Assembly: GCA_016193165.1 (NCBI GenBank)
Contig: JACPST010000042.1
Coordinates: 1-7,898, forward strand
Direction of reading: 5' to 3'
Length of the DNA stretch: 7,898 bases
DNA from: Deltaproteobacteria bacterium
Lineage (GTDB): Bacteria; Bdellovibrionota; JACOXK01; 2-02-FULL-40-11
In this document: positions 7,654-7,898 of the stretch, in pieces
How the letters are laid out: each line of letters starts with the position of its first letter
How positions within the stretch are numbered: position 1 is the stretch's first letter
Made by a program: the position numbers and the translations under genes
The notes under the pieces: generated by a model
Database searches by the model: none
What the model was told of the DNA's origin: nothing
The model's input: the letters and a program-made list of their open reading frames with translations, nothing else

Positions 7654-7898
7654 ATGGAATATTTATTTGGCGTTATTATCTTATTAGGGGCTCTGATTTT
7701 CTTTCATGAGTTTGGTCATTTTATTGTGGCCAAACTGTGTAGAGTCAGAGTTGAGGTTTTTTCCTTAGGTTTTGGAACTAAGCTCATTAAGAAAAAAATT
7801 GGACAGACAGAGTATTGTCTATCCCTCATTCCTTTGGGCGGCTATGTGAAACTCTATGGAGAAGATCCCACAGAACCTGTCAAAACAGATGCCAAACA
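7654..7898 (+). CDS. rseP: RseP-type site-2 zinc metalloprotease, C-terminus outside window
   Basis: The first 81 residues of an intramembrane M50 protease are visible; full proteins are usually 350-450 residues. The first membrane segment (residues 4-17) leads directly into the zinc site HEFGH at residues 18-22, followed by FIVAKL, VFSLGFG and [13 protein letters not shown], the diagnostic N-terminal blocks of the RseP/YaeL family. In E. coli the homologue cleaves the anti-sigma factor RseA and remnant signal peptides in the inner membrane; the substrate here is unknown. PDZ domains and the second metal-binding motif would lie beyond the window. Its place after dxr is the usual one in proteobacteria. 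The start is immediately after the palindromic element. Confidence 0.93.
   Translation, partial: MEYLFGVIILLGALIFFHEFGHFIVAKLCRVRVEVFSLGFGTKLIKKKIGQTEYCLSLIPLGGYVKLYGEDPTEPVKTDAK

Overview
The window is an AT-rich (about 40% GC by eye), densely packed block of bacterial housekeeping genes, all on the + strand. The order mreB, rpsB, tsf, pyrH, frr, uppS, cdsA, dxr, rseP and the protein features suggest a Gram-negative, free-living bacterium. EF-Ts is of the short form, S2 and UMP kinase look deltaproteobacterial, and a MEP pathway enzyme and a RseP-type protease are present. A deltaproteobacterium-like lineage, possibly known only from metagenomes, is my best guess; this is inference from how the proteins read, not from a search.

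Layout: (1) 3-899 is the C-terminal three quarters of a serpin, cut by the left window edge. (2) 1033-2067 is intact mreB, ending in a perfect dyad that overlaps its stop codon. (3) 2138-4821 is the translation block: rpsB, tsf, pyrH, frr. (4) 4814-7493 is the envelope and isoprenoid block: uppS, cdsA, dxr, with tight spacing or overlaps. (5) 7526-7649 is a 124-bp palindromic intergenic element. (6) 7654-7898 is the start of rseP, cut by the right edge.

The genes fit together as usual. S2, EF-Ts and RRF serve translation, and PyrH feeds pyrimidine nucleotide synthesis. Dxr opens the route to isopentenyl diphosphate, which UppS condenses into the undecaprenyl carrier for cell wall synthesis. 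CdsA makes CDP-diacylglycerol for phospholipids, RseP is an inner-membrane protease, and MreB organises rod-shape wall growth.

The striking point is that several essential genes look damaged in a similar way. rpsB lacks about 46 nt inside its conserved domain, and dxr lacks about 55 nt in its C-terminal region; both shift the frame, and the reading resumes perfectly in another frame. The tsf/pyrH junction also looks shortened: the EF-Ts tail is abnormal and pyrH has only a GTG start buried in tsf. Such lesions in consecutive essential genes are hard to reconcile with a living cell, so an assembly or sequence error is the first explanation to test. I see no evidence of a new multi-gene system. 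The best candidates for real, local novelty are the palindromic element that appears to carry the rseP ribosome binding site, and a 12-bp tandem duplication in the serpin reactive loop.
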